Positions 15,959-24,118 are shown, numbered from the stretch's first letter. The stretch: 33,925 nucleotides of DNA from Alphaproteobacteria bacterium (GCA_019240125.1 JAFAYW010000096.1:1-33925); one strand, 5' to 3'. Notes: a model not told the origin generated them from the sequence alone. A program made the numbers and translations.

Positions 15959-17317
15959 TCGCTCGCTGCTGAAGATGCGCCGGGTGTTCTTAGGGCGCCG
16001 CCCGAGGAAATTGCGAATATCCTGGTGACGACGCCAATGTTCGCACGTTTTGATCGCAAGTCGTTGCTTGCGGTTGCAGCGGAATGCAGCTTTTCGACCT
16101 ATCGCGGCGGCACCACGATTATGCGTGAAGGTGATCGCGGCGCCTTTGCAATGGTGATCGTCGAAGGCGAAGTCGATGTGTTCGTTGAGCTTCCATCGGG
16201 CCCGGTGAACGTCGCGACTCTCGGCCGTCACCGGATCATCGGCGAACTCGGCGTCTTCACCGATCTGCCGCGCACCGCCACGGTGATCGCGCGCACCTAC
16301 CTGATCGTGATCCGCATCGAGCAGGCCAGCATGATGCGGCTGACGGCGGAATACCCGTCGATCGGCATCTCGATCGTGCGCGATCTGGCAACGCAGGTCG
16401 CGAATATGAACCGTTGGTTGGCCCGTCTGAAATTTGCCGCCGAGGCCCTGGAGCGCGATGAATATGACGCGGCGTTGCTCGAAGAGCTGACCGATCAAAC
16501 CGGCGAGCTGGCCAGCTTCGCGCGGGCATTTTCAGGCATGGCGGCGGAACTTCGCGCCAAGCAGAACCGGCGCGAGGAAATGCGGGCAGCGGCCGAAATT
16601 CAGCAATCGATCCTGCCATTACAGCTGATGCCGCAGGAGGTGAGGGGCCGTTTCGAACTGTATGCCGAGATGCACCCGGCGCGCGCGATCGGCGGCGATT
16701 TCTATGATTTCTTCCTGATCGACGGGAACCAGCTGGCGGTCACCGTCGCGGATGTCTCGGGCAAGGGCATTCCGGCCTCCTTGTTCATGGCCGTGTCGCG
16801 CACCGTTATGCGCAGCGTCAGTGGCAATGACGACATGGCAGCGGCGATGATGCAGGCCAATGAGCTGCTCTCGGCGCAGAATAACAGCTGCATGTTCGTG
16901 ACGATGTTTCACGGCATGCTCGATCTTTCCAATGGCCGGTTGCGCTACTGCAATGCCGGGCATAATCCGCCCTATGTGTTGCGCCGTGATGGTGCGCGCG
17001 AGCTGCTCGGCGCGACGGGCATCCCCTTTGGCATCGATAATGAATGGCCCTATCGCATCGACGAAACAGTGCTCGAGCGCGGCGACGGATTGTTTTTGTT
17101 CAGCGATGGGATCACCGAGGCGTTTGACCTCAGCGCGGCTGAATTCGGAGTCGAGCGTCTGGAGGATGTGCTGGAGGATTCGCGAGGTTGCGGTGCTGCC
17201 GAGCTGGTCGGCAGGGTTCTGCGGGCGACCGCTGCCTTCGCGGGCGGCGCCGATCAATCGGACGACATCACGTGCCTCGCGCTTGTATATCTGCAGCCTG
17301 ATGCGGAGACACTGTGA
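15956..17317 (+). CDS. Cyclic-nucleotide-binding domain / PP2C (SpoIIE, RsbU-type) serine phosphatase
   Basis: This 453-residue cytoplasmic signalling phosphatase has an N-terminal cNMP-binding (CRP-like) domain, about residues 20-140 (MREGDRGAFAMVIVEGEVDV; GELGVFTDLPRTATV, in part). A helical linker with likely coiled coil (about 150-215) is followed by a SpoIIE-type PP2C domain. The metal-binding motifs are GGDFYDFF, VADVSGKGIPASLF, FSDGITEAFD and DQSDDITCLAL. Enzymes of this type dephosphorylate STAS anti-sigma antagonists. The RsbW-like and RsbV-like genes immediately downstream supply a complete partner-switching set, so RsbV at 17925 is the probable substrate. The N-terminal domain suggests control by a ligand, but whether it binds a cyclic nucleotide is not evident. 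Start GTG 15956. Confidence 0.93.
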   Translation: MSLAAEDAPGVLRAPPEEIANILVTTPMFARFDRKSLLAVAAECSFSTYRGGTTIMREGDRGAFAMVIVEGEVDVFVELPSGPVNVATLGRHRIIGELGVFTDLPRTATVIARTYLIVIRIEQASMMRLTAEYPSIGISIVRDLATQVANMNRWLARLKFAAEALERDEYDAALLEELTDQTGELASFARAFSGMAAELRAKQNRREEMRAAAEIQQSILPLQLMPQEVRGRFELYAEMHPARAIGGDFYDFFLIDGNQLAVTVADVSGKGIPASLFMAVSRTVMRSVSGNDDMAAAMMQANELLSAQNNSCMFVTMFHGMLDLSNGRLRYCNAGHNPPYVLRRDGARELLGATGIPFGIDNEWPYRIDETVLERGDGLFLFSDGITEAFDLSAAEFGVERLEDVLEDSRGCGAAELVGRVLRATAAFAGGADQSDDITCLALVYLQPDAETL

Positions 17318-17340
17318 CAGACGCCACGCCAGGGCGCCTG

Positions 17341-17757
17341 TCAGGCGCGCGCTTTCTCCATGCGCAGCACATTGTTGCTTCGCTCTCGCGCGTAACCGAG
17401 GCGGTCGGTCAGGCTGCGCATGAGGTGGATGCCGAGGCCGCCGGGATGCCGCTTATCCAAGGGGAGGGTCAGGTCCGGATCGGGCGCGGTCGTGGGATCG
17501 AAAGGGCGGCCATTATCGACAATCTCCGCGATGATCGCGTCCGGTGTGATGTCGAGCCGCACCAGTATAGTGTGCGGCGGCGGCCATCCGGTGAAGGCGT
17601 GACTGATCACGTTCATGACGGCCTCTTCGAGCGCGAGCTTCATCTTGAAGGTAACGTCATCGGCAATGCCGTGCCGGCGGCACCCGGCCTCCACCCAGTC
17701 AATCAGCCGGGAAATTTCGGAAGCGTGGGGCTCAATGCAAAGTTCGTGCATGGCCAT
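17341..17757 (-). CDS. RsbW-like ATP-binding serine kinase / anti-sigma factor
   Basis: This 138-residue GHKL-type ATPase has the N box EEAVMNVISHAF, the G1 box DNGRPFDP and the G2 box GGLGIHLM, the pattern of the HATPase_c_2 (RsbW/SpoIIAB) kinases. Such proteins phosphorylate a STAS antagonist and sequester a sigma factor or another output protein. It is convergent with the phosphatase gene (23 bp between stops) and divergent from the STAS gene, an unusual arrangement because these genes are normally in one operon. The start ATG 17757 is preceded by AAGAGGCGGT. The output target is not in the window: no sigma-factor gene is present. Confidence 0.92.
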   Translation of the reverse strand: MAMHELCIEPHASEISRLIDWVEAGCRRHGIADDVTFKMKLALEEAVMNVISHAFTGWPPPHTILVRLDITPDAIIAEIVDNGRPFDPTTAPDPDLTLPLDKRHPGGLGIHLMRSLTDRLGYARERSNNVLRMEKARA

Positions 17758-17924
17758 ACCGCCTCTTACCGCGATGTCAAGCGCAAGCCAAGCCCCAAGA
17801 CATGGTTATGCTTGCCGTTCGCGGCCCCCGCAACTGCCGCAGTGAAGCCGATACCGATATGTCTCGGCTTCCGTTATGATGTCGCATCTATTTCGCCAAG
17901 AGCAACTTAAGCGCGAGGGATCCG
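17758..17924. promoter_or_regulatory. Divergent promoter region of rsbW-like and rsbV-like genes
   Basis: This 167-bp gap must carry promoters for both genes. On the plus strand TATGAT at 17875-17880 could be a -10 element, but no convincing -35 sits at the right distance. A GAGGGATCC ribosome site precedes the STAS gene. Confidence 0.45.
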
Positions 17925-18260
17925 ATGGACTTCGCACAAGACATGGCCGGTGACGTATCGATCATCAGGTTGACGGGACGCCTCGACAGCAGCACCGCAC
18001 GCGCCGCCGAGGACAATTTCTCGAAGTTGCTCGCCGGAGAATTCCCGAGTCTGGCGCTCGACCTAACCATGTTGGATTACGTCAGCAGCGCGGGTTTGCG
18101 CGTGTTGCTGGTCGTCGCGAAGAAGCTGCAGCGCGCGAATGCCAAGCTGGTGTTGTTTGGTATGCACCCGTCGGTGCGCGAAGTCTTCGCGATCAGCGGG
18201 TTCGACAAGATCTTCGCCATCCAACCGGACCAGGCAGCCGCGCTGGCCGCCGTGCGTTAG
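17925..18260 (+). CDS. STAS-domain anti-sigma factor antagonist (RsbV-like)
   Basis: This 111-residue single STAS domain has the phospho-acceptor site LDYVSSAGLRVLL; Ser55 (with Ser54 beside it) matches the phosphorylated Ser of SpoIIAA/RsbV. The N-terminus DVSIIRLTGRLDSSTA is typical of the family. By family knowledge the unphosphorylated form binds the RsbW-type kinase and releases its target, while phosphorylation by the kinase and dephosphorylation by the PP2C phosphatase set the balance. The start ATG 17925 has a good GAGGG ribosome site. It is divergent from its presumed kinase partner and followed by 189 bp before cobA. Confidence 0.93.
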   Translation: MDFAQDMAGDVSIIRLTGRLDSSTARAAEDNFSKLLAGEFPSLALDLTMLDYVSSAGLRVLLVVAKKLQRANAKLVLFGMHPSVREVFAISGFDKIFAIQPDQAAALAAVR

Positions 18261-18392
18261 CCAAGACGCGCCTCGCCGTCGCCCGGCTGATCCCGTCGCA
18301 CTCCGTCCTGTTCGGGCTTTGAGCGGCTCCGGCGCGAGATCGCGTGACCGGGCGAGCCGCATGGCACAAATGGCCTTCGCGTCGCTCCCACA

Positions 18393-18413
18393 GTGCCGAT
18401 TCAGTTTCGGCAC
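18393..18413. repeat. 7-bp inverted repeat upstream of cobA
   Basis: Perfect arms GTGCCGA (18393-18399) and TCGGCAC (18407-18413) are separated by 7 bp, centred about 47 bp before the cobA start. The size and spacing would suit a dimeric regulator. The remainder of the 18261-18449 gap shows nothing I can assign. Confidence 0.45.
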
Positions 18414-18449
18414 AGCGTACCTGGCCAGGCGCCGGTGTTTACGACAGTG

Positions 18450-19253
18450 ATGCGTATGGATCTCGCGCGCCTGCAGCTGCCGCCGTTTCTCCGGGGTTCC
18501 GTGTGGCTTGTCGGCGCTGGTCCCGGCGACCCCGGGCTTCTGTCGGCTCTCGCGCTGCACGCGCTCGAGATCGCCGACGCCATTGTCTATGACGCGCTGG
18601 TCGATCGGCGCATTGTCGCATTAGGGCGCGACGAGGCGCTGCGGGTTTATGCCGGGAAGCGCGGCGGGCGTCCCTCCTCCGCGCAGCCGGATATTTCCGC
18701 GACGCTGGTTCGGTTGGCGCGCGAGGGCCGCGCCGTCTTGCGCCTGAAGGGCGGCGACCCCTTCATTTTCGGACGAGGCGGCGAGGAGGCTCTTGCACTC
18801 GTCGAAGCAGGCATCCCGTTTCGGGTGGTCCCCGGGGTGACCGCCGGCATCGGCGGGCTGGCCTATGCTGGCATCCCGGCAACCCACCGCGACTACGGCT
18901 CGTCGGTGACATTCGTCACCGGACATGACAGTGCCGGTGGGGTCCCGGCAGTCGATTGGGGTGCGATCGCCCGCGGGTCGCCGACGATCGTTCTCTACAT
19001 GTCACTCCGTCATCTGGAACACATCGCTGCGCGCCTGATCGAGGCTGGACGGCCGCTAGACGAGCCCACCGCGATCATCAGCAAGGCGACGACCAGCGAC
19101 CAGCGCGTCTGGACCACGACATTGTCGCAGGCAGCGGAAGTTGCCGTTGCGGCCGAGATCGAGGCTCCAACCATCATCGTCATCGGGGCGATCGCCGTGC
19201 TGCGAGATCGACTGGCGTGGTTTTCGGAAAGGGACCTTCCTGCCAATCGCTGA
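18450..19253 (+). CDS. cobA: Uroporphyrinogen-III C-methyltransferase (SUMT)
   Basis: SUMT adds two SAM-derived methyl groups to uroporphyrinogen III to give precorrin-2, the branch point to siroheme and cobalamin. The 267 residues include the SAM-binding motifs VWLVGAGPGDPGLL and LRLKGGDPFIFGRGGEE, the VPGVTAG motif, PATHRDYGSSVTFVTGH and YMSLRHLEHIA. It lacks the CysG dehydrogenase domain, so it is a single-function enzyme; the missing function is supplied by the gene at 27914-28480. It lies 155 bp before narK, upstream of the sigma-54 promoter, so it may be transcribed separately. The start at ATG 18450 is moderately certain; ATG 18456 and GTG 18393 are also in frame. Confidence 0.95.
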   Translation: MRMDLARLQLPPFLRGSVWLVGAGPGDPGLLSALALHALEIADAIVYDALVDRRIVALGRDEALRVYAGKRGGRPSSAQPDISATLVRLAREGRAVLRLKGGDPFIFGRGGEEALALVEAGIPFRVVPGVTAGIGGLAYAGIPATHRDYGSSVTFVTGHDSAGGVPAVDWGAIARGSPTIVLYMSLRHLEHIAARLIEAGRPLDEPTAIISKATTSDQRVWTTTLSQAAEVAVAAEIEAPTIIVIGAIAVLRDRLAWFSERDLPANR

Positions 19254-19293
19254 CTCACGGCGCCCAAAAAAGCGGCTTATGGCTAATTTATAG

Positions 19294-19308
19294 GACAGTT
19301 CTACTGTC
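19294..19308 (+). other. Small hairpin between cobA and narK
   Basis: GACAGT (19294-19299) and ACTGTC (19303-19308) form a perfect 6-bp inverted repeat around TCT, about 40 bp after the cobA stop. It may be a weak terminator or a regulator site. There is no proper T-run (CTTATC follows). Confidence 0.35.
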
Positions 19309-19348
19309 TTATCTCGCCGGTAAACAACTCCCTCCTCCAGCGCTGGTA

Positions 19349-19364
19349 TGGCACGTTACTTGCT
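19349..19364 (+). promoter_or_regulatory. Sigma-54 (RpoN) -24/-12 promoter of the nitrate assimilation genes
   Basis: TGGCACG-TTAC-TTGCT matches the sigma-54 consensus TGGCACG-N4-TTGCW at every defined position and with exact spacing. It lies 45 bp upstream of the narK start, giving a predicted transcription start near 19375 and a leader of about 35 nt with AGAGGATTCC before the ATG. The genes it would drive (narK, globin, nirB, nirD, nasA, hemD-like) are classical NtrC-dependent nitrogen genes. A 7-bp inverted repeat, TTGCTGC-GGT-GCAGCAA (19360-19376), begins at the -12 box. I could not identify an NtrC enhancer site by eye. Confidence 0.85.
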
Positions 19365-19408
19365 GCGGTGCAGCAATCACGCGGCAAGGATGACGCTAAG
19401 AGGATTCC

Positions 19409-20791
19409 ATGGGCAGGCGCGGCGCGAGCTGGATTTCGGACTGGAATCCAGAAAACAGGAGTTTCTGGGAGAGTGAAGGCAAGTACATCGCGCGGCGCAA
19501 TCTGATTTGGTCAATTCTGGCTGAGCATTTCGGTTTTTCGATCTGGCTGATCTGGAGCATCGTCGCCACCAAGCTGCCGCAGGCCGGCTTTCATTATTCG
19601 ACCGACGAACTGTTTCAGCTGGTCGCGCTGCCGGGGCTCATCGGCGCCCTGATGCGGTTTCCCTATACCTTTGCGGTGGCGCGCTTTGGCGGTCGCAACT
19701 GGACGATGGTCAGCGCCGCACTATTGTTCATCCCCACCATCGCGCTTGCGTTTTTTGTTGCGCGCCCTGACACGCCGTTCTGGCTGATGCTGATTGTAGC
19801 GGCGACGGCGGGGCTCGGCGGCGGCAATTTTGCGTCGAGCATGGCGAATATCTCGTTCTTCTATCCCGACCGGATGAAGGGATGGGCCCTCGGCCTGAAT
19901 GCAGCCGGCGGCAATATCGGGGTGAGCACGGTGCAGTTGCTGGTGCCGATCCTGATGGGGTTTGGCATCTTCAACCTGTATCTCGCGACGCCGCAGGCGG
20001 GTGGCGTGTACATCCAGAACGCTGGCCTGATCTGGCTGCCGCTGATCGTGGTCGCGGTGTTTGGCGCCTACCGCTACATGAACAACCTGGCGACGGCGCG
20101 CTCAACTTTCGCTGATCAATTGGTCATCGTGAAGCGCAAGCATACCTGGATCATGTCGTGGCTTTATATCGGCACGTTCGGGTCGTTCATCGGCTATTCC
20201 GCCGCATTCCCGCTGCTGCTCAAGACACAATTTCCCGCCATCACGCTCAGCGTCGCGTTTCTCGGTCCTCTGGTCGGGTCAGTGGTGCGGCCGCTAGGCG
20301 GTCTGCTGGCCGACCGCATCGGCGGGGCCAAGGTGACGTTCTGGAACTTCATTGTGATGGCGGTCGCCACCGTCGGCGTCATGCACTTCGTCACCGTCAA
20401 GGAATTCGGCGGCTTCCTCGCGATGTTCCTGATCCTGTTTGTCACCACGGGTGTGGGAAACGGCTCGACCTTCCGGATGATCCCGTCGATTTTCCGCGAG
20501 CAGAAATTGCGCGAGGCTGGCGCTGCGCTTGACGCGCGTCCCAAGGCGATGCTTGCGGCGGCACGCGAGAGCGCCGCCGTCATCGGCTTTGTTTCGGCCA
20601 TTGGAGCCTGTGGGGGATACCTCATCCCCCGCAGCTTTGGTGCCTCGATCGCTGCTACCGGCGCGCCGCATCTCGCGCTCGAGGCGTTTCTCATCTTCTA
20701 CCTGACCTGCATCGGTTTGACCTGGTGGTACTACATGCGCCGCAATTTCCTGGCGCAGCTGTCCCCCACCCTGGCCGCCTCGCGGGTGTGA
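19409..20791 (+). CDS. narK: NarK/NasA-type nitrate/nitrite MFS transporter
   Basis: This is an inner-membrane nitrate/nitrite transporter of the major facilitator superfamily, 460 residues with about 12 hydrophobic helices. The nitrate-signature regions are visible: GLGGGNFASSMANISFFYP near residue 135 and GVGNGSTFRMIP in the second half. Short cytoplasmic termini and the aromatic-rich ARRNLIWSILAEHFGFSIW start are typical. The ATG at 19409 follows AGAGGATTCC, a good ribosome site. It is the first gene after the sigma-54 promoter, and its stop is one base from the globin start codon. Together with nasA and nirB/D this indicates nitrate import for assimilation. Confidence 0.95.
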   Translation: MGRRGASWISDWNPENRSFWESEGKYIARRNLIWSILAEHFGFSIWLIWSIVATKLPQAGFHYSTDELFQLVALPGLIGALMRFPYTFAVARFGGRNWTMVSAALLFIPTIALAFFVARPDTPFWLMLIVAATAGLGGGNFASSMANISFFYPDRMKGWALGLNAAGGNIGVSTVQLLVPILMGFGIFNLYLATPQAGGVYIQNAGLIWLPLIVVAVFGAYRYMNNLATARSTFADQLVIVKRKHTWIMSWLYIGTFGSFIGYSAAFPLLLKTQFPAITLSVAFLGPLVGSVVRPLGGLLADRIGGAKVTFWNFIVMAVATVGVMHFVTVKEFGGFLAMFLILFVTTGVGNGSTFRMIPSIFREQKLREAGAALDARPKAMLAAARESAAVIGFVSAIGACGGYLIPRSFGASIAATGAPHLALEAFLIFYLTCIGLTWWYYMRRNFLAQLSPTLAASRV

Positions 20792-20792
20792 C

Positions 20793-21215
20793 GTGACACC
20801 GGATCAGGTCAAGAACGTCCAGGCAAGCTTTGCCAAGGTCGTACCGATCGCCGACGAGGCAGCGAGGCTGTTCTATGACCGGCTGTTCGAGACCGCGCCC
20901 GAGACCCGGGCGCTGTTCAAGGGGGACATGCGGGAACAGGGCCGCATGCTGATGGCGACGCTCGCCACCGTCGTGAACAGCCTGCACAGGATCGAGGCGA
21001 TAACACCCGCAGTGCGGTCTCTCGCCCAGCGCCATGTCGCCTACGGCGTGCGTGCCGAGCATTACCCGCTGGTCGGCGGCGCCTTGCTGTGGACCCTTGA
21101 GCAGGGGCTGGGCGACCAGTTCACCCCGAAGCTGCGGGATGCCTGGGCCACCGCCTATGGTGCCCTGTCTGAAATGATGATTGAGAGCGCTTACCCGAGC
21201 GCTGCCGCGCCCTGA
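20793..21215 (+). CDS. Single-domain bacterial globin (flavohemoglobin-globin-like)
   Basis: This 140-residue globin resembles the heme domain of flavohemoglobins and Vitreoscilla hemoglobin. Recognisable positions are the proximal His in RHVAYGV, Tyr of the B helix in LFYDRLF (B10) and Gln in the E helix (REQGRMLM, E7). The Tyr/Gln pair is the distal-pocket set of NO-dioxygenase globins. There is no FAD/NAD reductase domain. It starts with GTG one base after the narK stop and precedes nirB, so it belongs to the nitrate operon. The plausible role is removal of nitric oxide formed from nitrite, or oxygen handling; that is inferred from position and residues. Confidence 0.9.
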   Translation: MTPDQVKNVQASFAKVVPIADEAARLFYDRLFETAPETRALFKGDMREQGRMLMATLATVVNSLHRIEAITPAVRSLAQRHVAYGVRAEHYPLVGGALLWTLEQGLGDQFTPKLRDAWATAYGALSEMMIESAYPSAAAP

Positions 21216-21262
21216 GGGCGCCACCCTTTTGTGATGCGCCCCGAGGCGCCACCCTTGGTAAG
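21207..21262 (+). repeat. Tandem 28-29-bp repeat with hairpins between globin and nirB
   Basis: Two similar units (21207-21235 and 21236-21262) share GCGCC near the start and GGCGCCACCCTT (21217-21228; 21245-21256). The first holds the perfect palindrome GCGCCCTGAGGGCGC, which includes the globin stop codon; the second holds GCGCC-CCGA-GGCGC. Both would form RNA hairpins between the two cistrons and could affect mRNA processing or relative expression. Confidence 0.6.
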
Positions 21263-21273
21263 AAGAGAGCTTC

Positions 21274-23715
21274 GTGACGCAGAAACTGATCGTCATCGGC
21301 AATGGCATGGCCGGGATGCGGACCGTGGAGGAGCTGCTGTCGCGCGCTCCCGGTCACTACGACATCACCGTGATTGGGGCCGAGCCGCATCCGAATTACA
21401 ATCGCATCATGCTGTCCTCGGTATTGGCCGGGGAGAAGACGGTCGACGAGATCGTCATCAATGCGCGCCATTGGTACGATGAGAACGCGGTCAGGCTCAT
21501 TACGGGCACCCCGGCGACCGAGATCGACCCGGCAACGCGCACTGTCAAGCTCGCCGACAGCACGGCACTCGACTATGATAAATTGCTGCTGGCGACTGGT
21601 TCGAAGCCGCTGGCGCCGCCGATCCCGGGGCTGGGCCTGCCGGGTGTAAGGGCGTTCCGCGACATCTCCGATGTCGAGACGATGATCGATGCCGCCGCTA
21701 CACAGCGGCGGGCGGTAGTGATCGGCGGCGGCTTGCTCGGGCTCGAGGCCGCCTGGGGGCTGAAGCGTCGCGGCATGTCGGTTGCGGTCGTGCATCTGAT
21801 GCCGACCCTGATGGAGCGGCAGCTCGACCAGGCCGCCGGCGAACTCCTGCAACGCGACCTCGACGCGCGCGGCATCGCCTTCTTCACCAACGGCCAGACC
21901 GAGGAAATCCTCGGGAGCGAGCGGGCGGAGGGCGTCCTGCTCGCCGATGGCCGCCAGATTCCGGCCGATCTGGTGGTGCTGGCGATCGGCATCCGGCCGA
22001 ATATCGACCTCGCGCGCGCCGCCAATCTCGATGTCAACCGCGGCATCCTGGTGGGCGACGACATGCGCACGTCAGACCCGCATATCTACGCGGTCGGCGA
22101 GTGCATCGAGCATAATGGCGCTGTTTTCGGGCTGGTCGCGCCGATCTGGGAGCAGGCCAAGGTGTGCGGCGCGCGGCTCGCCGCCGACGATGCTGCGGTC
22201 TATGTACCGCCGCCGATCTTTACCAGCCTCAAGATCACCGGCATCGATGTGTTTTCCGCCGGGGCGCTGGCCGCCGCCGATGAGGGCGACGACGAAATCA
22301 CCCTGCACGACGCCAAGCGCGGCGTATACAAAAAGCTGGTCTTGCGCGACGACAAGGTGGTCGGTGCCGTGCTTTACGGCCACGTCGCGGACGGCCCCTG
22401 GTATATGCAGTTGCTGCGTGAAAAGACCGATGTCTCGGCCTACCGCGACCAGCTCGTATTTGGCCGCGCTTTCGCCGAGAGCGCCGGCGTCGTCACCACT
22501 CCGAGCTTCGACGTGGCGACGATGGCGGACAGCGAACAGGTGTGCGGCTGCAACGGCGTGTCAAAGGGCACGATCTGCAAAGCGATCGCCGAAAAGGATT
22601 TGCAGACGCTCGACGCGGTGCGTGCCCACACCAAGGCCTCATCCTCCTGCGGCTCATGCACCGGAATTGTCGAGGCCATTCTGGCGCAGGTGCGTGGTGT
22701 TGAGGTGGTCCGCCGCGATGATCCGCCGATGTGCAAATGCACCGAGTGCGGCCATGACGAGGTGCGCCACGCGATCGTCGAGCTGAACCTGAAAACCATG
22801 CAGCAGGTCCGCGAGACCTTTGGCTGGAAGACCGCCGATGGGTGTCAGAAGTGTCGGCCGGCGCTGAACTATTACCTGCTTTGTGCCTGGCCTGACGCCT
22901 ATCGCGACGATCCGCAATCGCGCTTCGTCAACGAGAGGGTCCACGCCAACATCCAAAAGGACGGCACCTATTCGGTCGTGCCCCGCATGTGGGGTGGGCT
23001 GACGACGCCGCGCGAGTTGCGCGCCATCGCCGACGCGGCCGAGAAATACGATGTCCCGACGGTCAAGGTGACCGGCGGCCAGCGCATCGACCTGCTCGGG
23101 GTCAGGAAGGAGCAGCTGCCGGCGATCTGGGCCGATCTCAACGATGCCGGACTGGTCTCGGGGCACGCTTACGCGAAGGGGCTGCGCACGGTGAAGACCT
23201 GCGTCGGCAGCGAGTGGTGTCGCTTTGGCACGCAGGATTCGACCGGCCTCGGGGTGAAGCTCGAAAAGCTGCTGTGGGGCTCGTGGACACCGCACAAGGT
23301 AAAACTCGCGGTGTCCGGTTGCCCGCGCAATTGCGCCGAGGCGACGATCAAGGATATGGGCGTCATCTGCGTCGAGGCTGGCTACGACATCGTGGTCGGC
23401 GGCAATGGGGGCGTCGAGGTGCGTGTGACCGACCCGCTAGTGCGGGTTGCCAGCGAAGCGGAGGTGCTTGAATACATCGCCGCCTTCATGCAGCTCTATC
23501 GCGAGAAGGCGCGCTATCTGGAGCGCACCGCGCCGTGGGTGGCGCGGGTCGGCATCGAATACGTGCGACGCCATATCGTCGAGGATGCCGAGGGGCGGCA
23601 GGCCCTGTTCGAGCGCTTCCTGTTCTCGCAGAAATTCGTGCAGAGTGATCCCTGGGCGCAACGCGCCGCGGGTGCCGCCGGGCATGAGTATCGCGACCTC
23701 GCGAAGGTCGAGTAG
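21274..23715 (+). CDS. nirB: Assimilatory nitrite reductase large subunit, NAD(P)H-dependent
   Basis: NirB reduces nitrite to ammonium in the cytoplasm. The 813 residues show an N-terminal FAD/NAD(P)H-binding reductase part (IVIGNGMAGMRTVEELL; VVIGGGLLGLEAAWGLKRRG). BFD-like [2Fe-2S] modules follow around residues 423-510 (VCGCNGVSKGTIC; SSCGSCTG; MCKCTECGHDEV). The C-terminal siroheme/[4Fe-4S] domain has CVGSEWCRFGTQDS near residue 642 and SGCPRNCAEATIKD near 680. All cluster cysteines are present and the length is normal. It starts with GTG 21274 after AAGAAGAGAGC and is followed 3 bp after its stop by nirD. Confidence 0.97.
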   Translation: MTQKLIVIGNGMAGMRTVEELLSRAPGHYDITVIGAEPHPNYNRIMLSSVLAGEKTVDEIVINARHWYDENAVRLITGTPATEIDPATRTVKLADSTALDYDKLLLATGSKPLAPPIPGLGLPGVRAFRDISDVETMIDAAATQRRAVVIGGGLLGLEAAWGLKRRGMSVAVVHLMPTLMERQLDQAAGELLQRDLDARGIAFFTNGQTEEILGSERAEGVLLADGRQIPADLVVLAIGIRPNIDLARAANLDVNRGILVGDDMRTSDPHIYAVGECIEHNGAVFGLVAPIWEQAKVCGARLAADDAAVYVPPPIFTSLKITGIDVFSAGALAAADEGDDEITLHDAKRGVYKKLVLRDDKVVGAVLYGHVADGPWYMQLLREKTDVSAYRDQLVFGRAFAESAGVVTTPSFDVATMADSEQVCGCNGVSKGTICKAIAEKDLQTLDAVRAHTKASSSCGSCTGIVEAILAQVRGVEVVRRDDPPMCKCTECGHDEVRHAIVELNLKTMQQVRETFGWKTADGCQKCRPALNYYLLCAWPDAYRDDPQSRFVNERVHANIQKDGTYSVVPRMWGGLTTPRELRAIADAAEKYDVPTVKVTGGQRIDLLGVRKEQLPAIWADLNDAGLVSGHAYAKGLRTVKTCVGSEWCRFGTQDSTGLGVKLEKLLWGSWTPHKVKLAVSGCPRNCAEATIKDMGVICVEAGYDIVVGGNGGVEVRVTDPLVRVASEAEVLEYIAAFMQLYREKARYLERTAPWVARVGIEYVRRHIVEDAEGRQALFERFLFSQKFVQSDPWAQRAAGAAGHEYRDLAKVE

Positions 23716-23718
23716 GCG

Positions 23719-24078
23719 ATGGCCGAGGATCGCTGGATCGAGGTCGGCTGCCTTGACGACATACCCTGCCGCGGCGCGCGCAAGGTTCGCATGCCGGATG
23801 GCGATACGGTCGCCGTCTTCCGCACCGCTGATGACGAGATATTCGCGCTGATCGACCGTTGCCCGCACAAATCAGGGCCGCTATCCGAAGGCATTGTGCA
23901 GGGCAGGGCGGTGGCCTGCCCGCTGCATGGCTGGGTCATCGACCTTGCCTCGGGCGAGGCCGAGGCGCCCGATGTCGGGTGCACCCGCAGCGTTCCGGTG
24001 CGGCGTGCCGGAGACCGCATCCAGCTTGCCGTGATCAGCGCCGAACCGGCGGGAAGCCTGCACTGGGAAGCCGCGTGA
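23719..24078 (+). CDS. nirD: Nitrite reductase small subunit (Rieske-like)
   Basis: This 119-residue Rieske-fold protein pairs with NirB. The [2Fe-2S] ligands are intact: CPHKSGPLSEG and CPLHGWVIDLASGEA. Many NirD proteins have lost these ligands, so this is the cluster-binding version. The ATG lies 3 bp after the nirB stop in the same operon. It is cytoplasmic. Confidence 0.95.
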   Translation: MAEDRWIEVGCLDDIPCRGARKVRMPDGDTVAVFRTADDEIFALIDRCPHKSGPLSEGIVQGRAVACPLHGWVIDLASGEAEAPDVGCTRSVPVRRAGDRIQLAVISAEPAGSLHWEAA

Positions 24079-24118
24079 CCGGGGCGAACTCCCGTCGGGA
24101 GAACACTTTAGAACGATC

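Noticed and set aside
18366..18418. TGGCAC/GGCAC sequences upstream of cobA as a further sigma-54 promoter
   Set aside because: No TTGC element at the required spacing.
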